DNA of 64,000 nucleotides from Phyllobacterium trifolii (GTDB lineage Bacteria > Pseudomonadota > Alphaproteobacteria > Rhizobiales > Rhizobiaceae): assembly GCF_014192095.1 (NCBI RefSeq), contig NZ_JACHXN010000006.1, positions 124,001-188,000 of the forward strand, read 5' to 3'. Positions within the stretch are counted from its first letter, which is position 1. Each line of letters starts with the position of its first letter. The notes below the pieces were generated by a model. The model was not told the origin of the DNA. It made no database searches and saw only the letters and a program-made list of their open reading frames with translations. Shown here one piece after another: positions 16,354 to 25,495 of this stretch. The position numbers and the translations under genes were made by a program.

Positions 16354-18003
16354 TTACGTGGCCTTCGCCGCTGCCCTGCCGGCTGTCCGGCCCGAGAAGA
16401 TAGAGCCGCCAAGGAAGGTTCCCTCGAGCGAATTATAGCCATGCATGCCGCCGCCGCCGAAGCCGGCTGCCTCACCCGCCGCGTAGACCCCGGCCAGCGC
16501 TTCGCCGTCAGCCTTCAAGACACGCGCATTCAAATCCGTCTCCATGCCGCCGAGTGATTTCCGTGTGAGGATGCTCAGGCGCACCGCAATCAGCGGCCCA
16601 TGTTTCGGATCGAGTATCCTGTGCGGCGGCACCACACGAACGAGGCGATCACCGATATAGTTGCGGGCGCCGCGTATCGCCGTGATCTGCGCATCCTTGG
16701 TATATGGATTGTCGACTTCGCGGTCACGGGCCATGATCTGCGCCTGCAACTTGTCTTCATGGATCAGATTGTCGCCGGTCAGCGCGTTCATGCGGCGGAC
16801 AAGTGCGGAGAGGTCCCTTTCGACGATGAAGTCCTCGCCATTGTCGAGGAAAGCCTGCACGGGAGCGGGGACACCGCCGAGCGCGCGCTTCAGCACCTGC
16901 CGCCAGCTCTTCGAGGTGAAGTCCGGATTCTGTTCCGAGCCGGAAAGCGTTATCTCTTTCTTGGCGATCGTCTGGTTCAGCACGAACCAGGAATAATCAT
17001 AGCCGCTCTTCATGATATGGCTGAGCGTGGACAGCGTATCGAAACCGGGCAGGCATGGCGCGGGCAGGCGGTCGCCACTAGCGTCGAACCACAGCGACGA
17101 CGGGCCGGGCAGAATGCGGATGGCGTGCTTTGTCCAGATAGGGTCCCAATTGTTGACGCCTTCGACATAGTGCCACATGCGGTCTTCGTTGATGAGATGG
17201 GCGCCGGCTTTCTCAGCCACGCCCAGCATCAAACCGTCGACGTGGTCCGGTACGCCGCTGATGAGATGTTTCGGCGTTCCGAGCCGCGCCGGCCAGTTCT
17301 TGCGCACCAGATCGTGATTGCCGCCGATGCCGCCGCTGCAGACAATGATCGCTTGCGCCTTCAGGGAGAACGAACCAGTGGCAATGCGGGAACTCGGTTC
17401 ACTGCGCCTGACCTCGCTCGGCTGGAGGACTTCGCCTTCGACCCCGTCGATGATCCCGGCGCTTTTGACCAGCGCTGTTACGCGGTGCCGGAAGCGAAAA
17501 GTGAGGAGACCTTTCTGCTCGGCTTCGCGGGCCCGGCGAATAAACGGCTCAACCACGCCGAGACCCGTACCCCAGGTGATATGAAAGCGCGGAACGGAAT
17601 TGCCATGTCCTGTGGCGAGCGATCCGCCGCGCTCCGCCCAGCCGACGACCGGAAACCAGCGCATGCCCTGGGCGTGCAGCCATGCGCGTTTTTCGCCCGA
17701 CGCAAAATCGATATAGGCTTCCGCCCATTTGCGCGGCCAGTGGTCTTCAGGCCGGTCGAACCCGGCCGAGCCCATCCAGTCCTGCAATGCAAGTTCGGGT
17801 GAATCCTTGATACGCAGACGGCGCTGCTCGGGGGAGTTGATGAAGAACAATCCGCCGAAGGACCGCCAGGCCTGGCCCCCGAGTGTCTGTTCCGGCTCCT
17901 GGTCGAGGATGATCACCTTCTTGCCGGCATCGGTGAGTTCCGTTGCCGCGACGAGCCCGGCTAGACCCGCGCCAATGATGATCGCATCCGCATCGTAACC
18001 CAT
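16354..18003 (-). CDS. FAD-binding dehydrogenase (KstD/FrdA-like flavoprotein)
   Basis: 549-residue flavoprotein. The N-terminal dinucleotide-binding motif is IIGAGLAGLVAATEL (about residues 8-22) with LDQEPEQTLGGQAWRSFGG downstream. A C-terminal GGMETDLNARVL and GEAAGFGGGGMHGYNSLEG complete the fumarate reductase/3-ketosteroid dehydrogenase-type FAD pocket. It should be a cytoplasmic FAD-dependent dehydrogenase; the substrate is unknown. It is separated from the MarR-GNAT gene by about 90 bp holding that gene's operator, so it is in its own unit. Confidence 0.85.
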   Translation of the reverse strand: MGYDADAIIIGAGLAGLVAATELTDAGKKVIILDQEPEQTLGGQAWRSFGGLFFINSPEQRRLRIKDSPELALQDWMGSAGFDRPEDHWPRKWAEAYIDFASGEKRAWLHAQGMRWFPVVGWAERGGSLATGHGNSVPRFHITWGTGLGVVEPFIRRAREAEQKGLLTFRFRHRVTALVKSAGIIDGVEGEVLQPSEVRRSEPSSRIATGSFSLKAQAIIVCSGGIGGNHDLVRKNWPARLGTPKHLISGVPDHVDGLMLGVAEKAGAHLINEDRMWHYVEGVNNWDPIWTKHAIRILPGPSSLWFDASGDRLPAPCLPGFDTLSTLSHIMKSGYDYSWFVLNQTIAKKEITLSGSEQNPDFTSKSWRQVLKRALGGVPAPVQAFLDNGEDFIVERDLSALVRRMNALTGDNLIHEDKLQAQIMARDREVDNPYTKDAQITAIRGARNYIGDRLVRVVPPHRILDPKHGPLIAVRLSILTRKSLGGMETDLNARVLKADGEALAGVYAAGEAAGFGGGGMHGYNSLEGTFLGGSIFSGRTAGRAAAKAT

Positions 18004-18202
18004 TGCCGATTTTCCTCCCGAGCGTATTCGCGTAGCAGAAAAAACAGGAAAGCTAAATTGTCATTGCGGGAGAGTTTTGGACGAAAAGAGGCCGATCTGG
18101 CGCAAGAACCTTCGATTCCTGCACAAGAGTCGTCGATTCCGGGATGGTTTTGTCTACTGTAGATTGAAAATTACGTGTAGCTGGTTGTTTTGGTTGGTCG
18201 AG

Positions 18203-20725
18203 CTATCGGACTTCCACCTTTTCCAAACTCTGCAACAGGGCTTGAAGCGGTTGAGGACGATGAAACAGAAAGCCTTGACCATAGCCGATACCAAGCGATT
18301 TAAGGATGTCGACCGCCTGCAGATCCTCGATATGCTCGGCAATAACGTCTACACCAAGTTCGCGTGCGATACCATTAATGGAAGCAACAACCGCTTGATC
18401 GAGCCGGCTTTTTGACAATTTCTCGATAAATGCCCCGTCTATCTTGATACTGTCCACCTTGAAATGGTGTAAGTATCCGAATGAACTGAGGCCGGTGCCA
18501 AAATCATCGAGACTTATACGGCATCCGGCTGCGCGTGCTTCCCTAACGAAGTGTTCTGCCGCCTCGTAATTATTGACAGCAGTCGTTTCCGTAATCTCGA
18601 ATATCAAGCGAGACGGAGAAACTTTGGTTTTTTCAATCGTTGACTGTAGAAATGACCAGAGTGTGGGATCGCTTATTGTATTTGCAGATAGATTTATTGC
18701 GAGCGACACGTTCTTCATCTGCATCAATTTTGGGCCATAGGTCTCGAGCGTGTGCTGGATAATCCAGCGGTCGACTATACCCATGAGGCCGAAGCGTTCC
18801 GCAGCGGGGATAAACTCGGCGGGCGCGATAATTTCCCCGTTTACTCCGGTCATCCTCGATAGAATTTCGATGCAGATGCTGTGGTCGTCTGTATTGGAGA
18901 TTGCTCTGATTTCCTGGCCGTAAACTTGAAGTCTTCCTTCGGACAATGCTTCCAGAATTCCAGAGGCGGCCTGAATACTTGCGAGGTTCTGTCGGGCCGC
19001 GCCAGTATTGATATTGTAGATGGCGCTGCGATTGCGGCCTTCCGCCTTTGCGGCGTAACAGGCAGCATCGGCGCGGGCGATCGCCTCGGCGAGGGTGACG
19101 CCCGGTTCATCGAGGGCCGCAATTCCAACGCTGGCGCCAATGTTCTGGATTTTTCCGTCCCAGGGCAGCTGAATGGTTCTGATCTCGCTTATCAAGCGCT
19201 CGGCGGCCTCTTCTGCCTCCTCAAATTTGCTGATCGGAAGGAGAACTGCGAATTCATCGCCGCCAAGCCGCCCGATGATGGCGGAGTCGGGTAAGGCATT
19301 GTTCATGCTGGACGTTGCCATTTTCAGCAAAGCATCGCCGGCCGCATGACCAAGCGTGTCATTGACCATCTTGAAGCGGTCGAGGTCTATGTAAAGCAGC
19401 GCATATGGAGCCCGATCGCCGCTTTTTTCGATCAGCGCCGACACCGCCGATTCGAATGCCGTCCGGTTCAAAAGGCCCGTCAACGCATCATGGGTTGCCG
19501 CGTGGGAAAGCTCTCTTTGCAGGTTTCGAGCGCTCGTGACATCCTGGATCACCAGCACAGATCCCGTTATCGCGCCTGTCAGATCGAAGAGCGGGGAGGC
19601 AATATCCCTAAGAGAACGCCGTCCTCCATCCGACCGGACAAAGAGCGCGTTTTCAGCGCTCTCCACGGTCTGGCCGATTTGCATTGCACGGCTGGTCGTA
19701 GAGAGAAGGGTCGTGCCGGTTCCTTCATCGATGAGATTGAGCACATCTTCCAGTCGTGAACCGATGAGTTCCTGGGCATTAAGCAACAGTAATCGTTCCG
19801 CCGCTGGATTGGCAAACGTAATATTGTTCTCAACATCAGTAGTAAGAACCGCATCACCAATGGATTGGAGTGTGATGCGATAGAGGTCCTTTTCCCTGGC
19901 TAGCGCCTCCGCGTTCAGGACCTCTTCCGTTATGTCCCAGATGCTACCCATCAACATGTCGGGCATTATTTCGTGACGGACACGTCGCGCCAGAGCGAAC
20001 ACATGGCGGATTTGACCATCAGGTTTGATGATCCGGTAGCTCGTCTTCATGGGCTCGCCGGTCTCAAACGTGGATTCTATCTCACGCTCAGCCCTGGCTG
20101 CGTCGTCCGGATGCAAAAGATTGTGCCACGTGGCGCGGGGTACTTCATCGGGACCTGGACCTATACCGAAAATCTCGCGCATGCGGCGATCCCACAATAC
20201 GATCTCGGTCTCGCTGTTGAAATGCCATAACCCAACCTGGCCGGCGTCGAGCGCGAGTTGAATTCGCTCGTTCAGCAATGTCAGTTCCTGTTCGGCGTTC
20301 TTTTGATCGGTGATGTCCGTCTGGACGCCGATCATTCTCGATGGGCGGCCATTTTTGTCCCATTCGACGACACGGCCTCGGTCGAGAACCCACACCCAGT
20401 GGCCATCCTTGTGACGCAGTCTGAACTCGGTCTCAATCTGCGATGTTTCGCCGGAAATATGCCGTTCGCCGCTTTCGATGGCACGCTGTTTGTCATCAGG
20501 ATGTATGAGTGTCAGCCAAAGATCGCTGCTATCGCCGAGCTCGTCTTCACGGTAGCCCAGCATTTTCTTCCACGTAGCTGAATAATAGCACTGCCCGGTG
20601 GTAAGATTGGAATCCCAAACACCGAGGCCGGCGGATTCAAGCGCGAAGCTCCACCGGTTGGCCTCGGCATCGGCGGGCGTTAGGGAAGGTCTTGAGTGCA
20701 GGCGCATATTCCGAACGTCTGTCAT
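18203..20725 (-). CDS. PAS-GGDEF-EAL cyclic di-GMP protein
   Basis: About 840 residues from the ATG at 20725 (TTG at 20827 would add 34). Three PAS/PAC modules come first (GVWDSNLTTGQCYYS; AGQVGLWHFNSE; SIGDAVLTTDVENNITFANPAAERLL), then a GGDEF domain with intact RLGGDEF, then an EAL domain whose motif reads EIL but which keeps the N, E, DDFGTG, KIDG, AEHIE and GYGQG elements. It can plausibly make and/or degrade cyclic di-GMP in response to a redox or ligand signal. No signal peptide or membrane helix is clear. Confidence 0.9.
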   Translation of the reverse strand: MTDVRNMRLHSRPSLTPADAEANRWSFALESAGLGVWDSNLTTGQCYYSATWKKMLGYREDELGDSSDLWLTLIHPDDKQRAIESGERHISGETSQIETEFRLRHKDGHWVWVLDRGRVVEWDKNGRPSRMIGVQTDITDQKNAEQELTLLNERIQLALDAGQVGLWHFNSETEIVLWDRRMREIFGIGPGPDEVPRATWHNLLHPDDAARAEREIESTFETGEPMKTSYRIIKPDGQIRHVFALARRVRHEIMPDMLMGSIWDITEEVLNAEALAREKDLYRITLQSIGDAVLTTDVENNITFANPAAERLLLLNAQELIGSRLEDVLNLIDEGTGTTLLSTTSRAMQIGQTVESAENALFVRSDGGRRSLRDIASPLFDLTGAITGSVLVIQDVTSARNLQRELSHAATHDALTGLLNRTAFESAVSALIEKSGDRAPYALLYIDLDRFKMVNDTLGHAAGDALLKMATSSMNNALPDSAIIGRLGGDEFAVLLPISKFEEAEEAAERLISEIRTIQLPWDGKIQNIGASVGIAALDEPGVTLAEAIARADAACYAAKAEGRNRSAIYNINTGAARQNLASIQAASGILEALSEGRLQVYGQEIRAISNTDDHSICIEILSRMTGVNGEIIAPAEFIPAAERFGLMGIVDRWIIQHTLETYGPKLMQMKNVSLAINLSANTISDPTLWSFLQSTIEKTKVSPSRLIFEITETTAVNNYEAAEHFVREARAAGCRISLDDFGTGLSSFGYLHHFKVDSIKIDGAFIEKLSKSRLDQAVVASINGIARELGVDVIAEHIEDLQAVDILKSLGIGYGQGFLFHRPQPLQALLQSLEKVEVR

Positions 20726-20998
20726 GCCCGAAGCTAACATGAAAAGCAGAAAAATACAGTTAATGTCTTCGCAGGAATACGGCTCGAAGTGTTCATCATT
20801 GGAGACAATTATCGGCTTCAGCTTCAATATTATAGCCAGTAAAAAGATGTATCCACCAATAATGGGATCTTCGCGATCCGTGGCTTAAGGCAAGTGTCTC
20901 AGGTTGAGCTGGCACCGAAATTGCTTGCTTGTCATTGCAGACATCGAATGGAAAGATGACTGAATTGATGTTTCAAAGCCGGAAGGATCGCTGGTGTT

Positions 20999-22648
20999 AT
21001 GACAAGCGCAGTTGAAAAAGGAAGCACAATAGCCAATGGAGATGCAATTCTCTCCGTTGAAAATCTGACAGTGGACCTGCCGCAGGGCATGGAGCGGCGC
21101 TACGCTGTGGAAGATATTTCTTTTGAACTGCGCCCTGGCGAAATTCTCTGCATCATCGGCGAGTCTGGATCGGGAAAGTCCGTCACCGCAAATGCAATCA
21201 TGGGCCTGCTGCCATCGTCCATTCGAGCCAGCAAAGGCGCGATCCGCTTCAAAGGCGTCAATATCCTCGAGGCCAAGGACGAATATGTGCGCGGACTGCG
21301 CGGGCGTGCTGTTTCGATCATCTTCCAGGATCCTCTCTCTGCGCTCAATCCCTTGATGACGGTCGGCGCGCAGATCGCCGAGGTCATGGAGGTGCACAAT
21401 GTCGGCACTCCGGCAACGCGGGCAAAAGCGGTGCTGGATCTGCTCGATGAGGTAGGTCTGCCAGACCCTCTGCTTATGCGGCACCAATATCCTTTTCGGC
21501 TGTCCGGCGGACAGCGACAGCGTGTGATGATCGCGATCGCCCTGGCTCTTGGTCCTGATGTATTGATTGCCGATGAACCGACGACGGCACTCGATGTGAC
21601 AACGCAGGCGCAGATTCTGGAATTGATCCGCAAGATCCAGCGCGACAAGCACATGAGCGTCATGTTCATCACGCACGACTTCGGTGTCGTCGCCGAGATC
21701 GCCGATCGCGTCGTCGTCATGGAAAAGGGCAAGATAGTCGAGCAGGGCAAAGCCGACGACGTGCTCAACCATCCATCGCATCCCTACACGCAGCGCCTTA
21801 CAGCAGCTGTGCCGCGAATGCGCGACAAGGACAGAGCGAGCAATGCAGAAACCCCGGTCGTACTCGACGTCCAAAAGCTCAACAAAATCTATACGAGCGG
21901 CGGCAGCTTCTTTACGAAGGGCCGCACGGTACATGCGGTTAATGACGTAAGTTTTACGATCCGCAAAGGCCGCACGCTCGGCGTCGTCGGAGAGTCCGGT
22001 TCTGGAAAATCCTCTCTTGGGCGGGTGCTGCTCAAGCTGATGGAGGCCGATGGCGGCAAGATACTGTTCAATGGTCGGGACATCGCGCCGCTCGACGCCA
22101 AGGAATTCCGGTCGATGCGCCCCTATATCCAGATGATTTTCCAGGATCCCTTTGCGTCTCTCAATCCCCGCCACACAATCGGACAAATACTGGTCGTCGG
22201 ACCGATGGCACACGGTGTCAGCGCTGCAGAGGCAAGAGCGAAGGCGGTGCAACTCCTTGAACTCGTTGGCCTGGACGAAGGCGCTTACGATCGCTATCCG
22301 CACGAGTTTTCAGGCGGGCAGAGACAACGCATTGGCATCGCCCGCGCCCTGATGTTCGATCCAGTGCTTCTCGTCGCGGATGAGGCGGTGTCGGCGCTTG
22401 ATGTTTCTATCCAGGCTCAAATCCTGGAACTGCTGACGAAAATTCAAAAACTCCTCCACGTGGCGATGATCTTTATCACCCATGATTTGCGCGTAGCCAG
22501 CCAGATCTGCGATGACATCGCAGTCATGTATCGCGGCGAGATCGTAGAATTCGGACCGCCCTCGCAAATCTTCCGCAGTCCGGCGCACGCGTATACTCAA
22601 CGGCTGGTCTCGGCAATTCCAGGCAGTCAGTGGGAACCCGCTGCCTGA
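20999..22648 (+). CDS. Peptide-type ABC transporter, fused dual ATP-binding protein
   Basis: 549 residues containing two ABC ATPases in tandem (DppD-like then DppF-like). Each has Walker A GESGSGKS, signature LSGGQRQRVMIA or [13 protein letters not shown], and a Walker B ([24 protein letters not shown]). The second Walker B reads DEA rather than DEP. This is the GsiA/fused OppDF arrangement. The matching binding protein and permeases lie at 25496-29093, which lacks its own ATPase, so this gene probably energises them. Confidence 0.9.
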   Translation: MTSAVEKGSTIANGDAILSVENLTVDLPQGMERRYAVEDISFELRPGEILCIIGESGSGKSVTANAIMGLLPSSIRASKGAIRFKGVNILEAKDEYVRGLRGRAVSIIFQDPLSALNPLMTVGAQIAEVMEVHNVGTPATRAKAVLDLLDEVGLPDPLLMRHQYPFRLSGGQRQRVMIAIALALGPDVLIADEPTTALDVTTQAQILELIRKIQRDKHMSVMFITHDFGVVAEIADRVVVMEKGKIVEQGKADDVLNHPSHPYTQRLTAAVPRMRDKDRASNAETPVVLDVQKLNKIYTSGGSFFTKGRTVHAVNDVSFTIRKGRTLGVVGESGSGKSSLGRVLLKLMEADGGKILFNGRDIAPLDAKEFRSMRPYIQMIFQDPFASLNPRHTIGQILVVGPMAHGVSAAEARAKAVQLLELVGLDEGAYDRYPHEFSGGQRQRIGIARALMFDPVLLVADEAVSALDVSIQAQILELLTKIQKLLHVAMIFITHDLRVASQICDDIAVMYRGEIVEFGPPSQIFRSPAHAYTQRLVSAIPGSQWEPAA

Positions 22649-22674
22649 TTTTTGGGCTTGGTGTGCTTTTTTGA

Positions 22675-22700
22675 TGCCCGTTTGGCTCGTCAAACGGGCA
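22675..22700 (+). terminator. Intrinsic terminator after dual ATPase gene
   Basis: Perfect 10-bp inverted repeat TGCCCGTTTG / CAAACGGGCA with a 6-nt loop, followed by the T-rich AATTTCTTTG. It lies 26 bp after the stop at 22648. Confidence 0.75.
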
Positions 22701-22741
22701 ATTTCTTTGTTTGCTCGGTATTCCTGCAACCTCACATAAAA

Positions 22742-22766
22742 AAATAGTTGCATTTGTCCACTATTT
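22742..22766. promoter_or_regulatory. Candidate MarR operator
   Basis: AAATAGT-N11-ACTATTT inverted repeat in the AT-rich region about 95 bp upstream of the MarR start. Position and symmetry suggest the binding site of the MarR protein at 22862, but no second copy was found in the cluster. Confidence 0.4.
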
Positions 22767-22861
22767 GCCGAAGCATGCATAATAGAAAGCTGCATAACAA
22801 ATTCAGAAGCCTTGGAATCCCGGATGCAATACATCGTCGGGAGCGGAAGGAATTTGCCCGA

Positions 22862-23356
22862 ATGCCGAAGATGATGTCGAAGCCGACCACGATTGAACAT
22901 GTCGACCTCGATGTGCTCGAAGACACGTTGAGTTTCTACATCCGCACCATGAACATTGCAGTTTCCCGCGATCTTGATGCTCGTCTCGATGGATGCGACG
23001 TGGCGCGTGGAACCGGCAAGATTACAACGCTGCTTCTAGTAGACAGTCACCCAGGAATCCGCCCGTCCGTTATCGCTCAGATCATCATGAAAGACCGCTC
23101 GGCGATGGGCCGTCTCATAGAGCAGATGATTGAACATGATCTTCTCAGGCGGCAAACCTCTGCCAGTGAAAGACGCGCGCAGGAGCTCTATGTCACTCCG
23201 AAAGGTGCGGAGCTTGCGGCCATGATCCGGCCAATTGTCACGAAGCAGTCTAAGGATTTTTTCTCGTTCATTGCGGAAGAAGAGCAGGCTCAGGTGATGG
23301 ATATCTTGCGCCGGGCGTACCGGAAGATGGTCGGCATGACTGGGGAGAAACGGTGA
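22862..23356 (+). CDS. MarR family transcriptional regulator
   Basis: 164 residues from ATG 22862 with GGAAGG upstream. The winged HTH is seen at PGIRPSVIAQIIMKDRSAMGRLIEQMIEHDLLRR, followed by the wing SASERRAQELYVTPKGAEL. It heads the catabolic segment (SDR, FAD enzyme) and is 2 bp from the SDR gene, so it very likely regulates this peptide-importer cluster. Confidence 0.88.
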   Translation: MPKMMSKPTTIEHVDLDVLEDTLSFYIRTMNIAVSRDLDARLDGCDVARGTGKITTLLLVDSHPGIRPSVIAQIIMKDRSAMGRLIEQMIEHDLLRRQTSASERRAQELYVTPKGAELAAMIRPIVTKQSKDFFSFIAEEEQAQVMDILRRAYRKMVGMTGEKR

Positions 23357-23357
23357 T

Positions 23358-24056
23358 ATGACGGAAGAACGTGTCGTCCTGATATCGGGGGCAAACAGAG
23401 GAATAGGGGAGGCGATTGCGCGCTTTCTTGGTGCTGCAGGATGGCGGCTGTCACTGGGCATGCGCAGCCCGCAATTGCCTGACTGGGCTGATCCGGATCG
23501 TGTCCAGGTCGTTGCCTACGATGCAAATGATCCATCGGCAGAAGCCGCATGGACAGAACAGGCATTAGCGAGGTTCGGCCGCATCGACGCGATCATCGCC
23601 AATGCCGGCATCATGATTCCGAAGAACGTGATTGAGGCAGATGATGCGGATCTCGATGCCATGCTTGCAATCAATGTGAAGGCGCCGCGCCGGCTCGCGG
23701 CTGCGACTTGGGACGCGCTTGGCAAAAGCGGGCGAGGACGCGTTATCATCCTTGGCTCGCTGTCCGGCAAGCGTGTGAAATCTTCGACCGCCAGCCTCTA
23801 TTCAATCTCCAAGTTTGCGGCCGTGGCTCTGGCTCATGGCATTCGCCATACGGGTTGGGACCTCGGTATACGTGCAACTGCTCTTTGTCCTGGATTTGTC
23901 GCAACCGACATGGCGCGAGCTCTGACCAACCGTGCTGACAATCTCCTGACCGATCCCGGCGACATCGCCCGTATCACGGCAATGCTGCTCGATCTTCCAA
24001 ATGAGGCGAGCGTCGCCGAATTCACCATCAACTGCCAGTTAGAGGAATCCTATTAA
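23358..24056 (+). CDS. SDR family oxidoreductase
   Basis: 232-residue classical SDR. The coenzyme motif SGANRGIGEAIARFL, the NAG motif (IANAGIM), the catalytic Ser in LGSLSG and the YSISK pair are all intact. Its stop codon directly abuts the next start (TAAATG), so it is translationally close to the FAD oxidoreductase. It probably acts on the product of, or the same compound as, the flavoenzyme. Confidence 0.88.
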   Translation: MTEERVVLISGANRGIGEAIARFLGAAGWRLSLGMRSPQLPDWADPDRVQVVAYDANDPSAEAAWTEQALARFGRIDAIIANAGIMIPKNVIEADDADLDAMLAINVKAPRRLAAATWDALGKSGRGRVIILGSLSGKRVKSSTASLYSISKFAAVALAHGIRHTGWDLGIRATALCPGFVATDMARALTNRADNLLTDPGDIARITAMLLDLPNEASVAEFTINCQLEESY

Positions 24057-25388
24057 ATGCCCGGTCCCTATGTCGTGCGCGTGCACGGCGATGAAAATCT
24101 GCCTGAAAAAGTCGATGTGGTTGTCATCGGCGGCGGCATTATCGGAACGTCCACGGCGCTGGAACTTGCCGAGCGCGGTCACAAGGTTGCTTTGTGTGAA
24201 AAAGGAGGCATCGGTCAGGAACAGTCGAGCCGTAACTGGGGCTGGGTGCGCATCTCCCGCCGTGACCCGCGCGAAGTTCCGCTCATGGCCGAGGCGCTGC
24301 GCATCTGGTCCGGCTTCGACAAAAGACTTGGCCGCGACACAGGTTACAAACGCGCCGGCATCATATTCGCTTGCCCCGACGATAAGTCCTATGACGAGCA
24401 TGAACGTTGGGGCCACAATCTCGAGGGCTATCAGCTGCCGAGCAGAATGGTGAGTGGCAAGGAACTCGAAGACCTTTTGCCGGGCGGTAGCATGAAACTC
24501 AAGGGCGCTCTGTACACGCCCGCTGATGGTCGCGCCGAACCGCAAAAGGCCGCGCCCGCAGTCGCTGAAGCCGCGCGCGACAAAGGCGCGGCAATCCTGA
24601 CGGAGTGTGCCGTACGCGGCATCGAGACGACCGGCGGCAAGGTTTCGGGTGTTGTCACCGAGCGCGGACGCATCGCTTGCGACGCTGTCGTACTCGCCGG
24701 CGGCGCCTGGTCCAATCTCTTCTGCGGGCTTTACGGGATCGATCTGCCGCAGTTGAAGGTGATGAATACCGTCATGCGCACGAAGCCGCTGGAGGGCGGT
24801 CCCGAATCCGCGCTTTGGTCCAAGGACTTCGCCATACGAAAACGTCAGGATGGCGGTTATACGATTGCCTCCGGCCACGAAAACATTGTCGACATCGTAC
24901 CGAAATCTTTTCGCTATGCATTCAAATTCCTACCGGCGCTGAAGATGGAATGGGGATCGCTGTCGTTTCGCTTCGGTAGCCGTTTCTTTGACGAGGCGCG
25001 GCTCCCGACACGCTGGAAGATGGATGAGGCGAGTCCGTTTGAGTACAGCCGAGTCCTCGACCCCAAGCCTTCGCTGGATATGTCAAACAAAGCCTTTAAT
25101 GGGCTCAAGGCGGCCTTTCCGGTATTCAACAAGGCCGAGATTGCACAGCGTTGGGCGGGCTACATCGATGTTACGCCGGATGCAATTCCTGTGATTTCCG
25201 CAGTGGATGAGATCCCGGGCTTTCACATCGCAACCGGGTTTTCAGGCCATGGTTTTGGCATTGGTCCGGCGGCAGGTCGACTGATGGCGGATATCGTTAC
25301 CGGCCGCACTCCGGTCGTCGATCCCACAGATTTTCGTTTTTCCCGCTTCAGCGATGGATCGAAGGTGCGGCCACTCAGTGGTTTCTAA
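24057..25388 (+). CDS. FAD-dependent oxidoreductase (DAO family)
   Basis: 443 residues, D-amino acid oxidase/glycine oxidase-like. The FAD motif VVVIGGGIIGTSTALELAERG lies at about residues 21-41, with RNWGWVRISRRDPRE downstream and a C-terminal ATGFSGHGFGIGPAAGRLMADI motif. The family oxidises secondary or primary amines of amino acids and opine-like compounds. It is part of the cluster whose importer is at 25496-29093. Confidence 0.88.
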   Translation: MPGPYVVRVHGDENLPEKVDVVVIGGGIIGTSTALELAERGHKVALCEKGGIGQEQSSRNWGWVRISRRDPREVPLMAEALRIWSGFDKRLGRDTGYKRAGIIFACPDDKSYDEHERWGHNLEGYQLPSRMVSGKELEDLLPGGSMKLKGALYTPADGRAEPQKAAPAVAEAARDKGAAILTECAVRGIETTGGKVSGVVTERGRIACDAVVLAGGAWSNLFCGLYGIDLPQLKVMNTVMRTKPLEGGPESALWSKDFAIRKRQDGGYTIASGHENIVDIVPKSFRYAFKFLPALKMEWGSLSFRFGSRFFDEARLPTRWKMDEASPFEYSRVLDPKPSLDMSNKAFNGLKAAFPVFNKAEIAQRWAGYIDVTPDAIPVISAVDEIPGFHIATGFSGHGFGIGPAAGRLMADIVTGRTPVVDPTDFRFSRFSDGSKVRPLSGF

Positions 25389-25391
25389 GAT

Positions 25392-25415
25392 CGGCGTGGT
25401 TGAGGAGCCACGCCG
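25392..25415 (+). other. Hairpin between FAD enzyme and binding-protein genes
   Basis: 8-bp inverted repeat CGGCGTGG / CCACGCCG with an 8-nt loop, 3 bp after the stop at 25388. No T-run follows, so it may be a weak terminator or a processing element ahead of the binding-protein gene. Confidence 0.5.
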
Positions 25416-25495
25416 TAATGAGAATGCTCTGTCGACTGGCAGATAGAATGCAAACAGGAACATTGAACACAAACCAATAAAGAAGGGAAACGACA

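Noticed and set aside
20885-22303. Minus-strand open frame of about 470 codons over the fused dual ATPase
   Set aside because: Antisense shadow of a gene with two full sets of ATPase motifs; no family features of its own.
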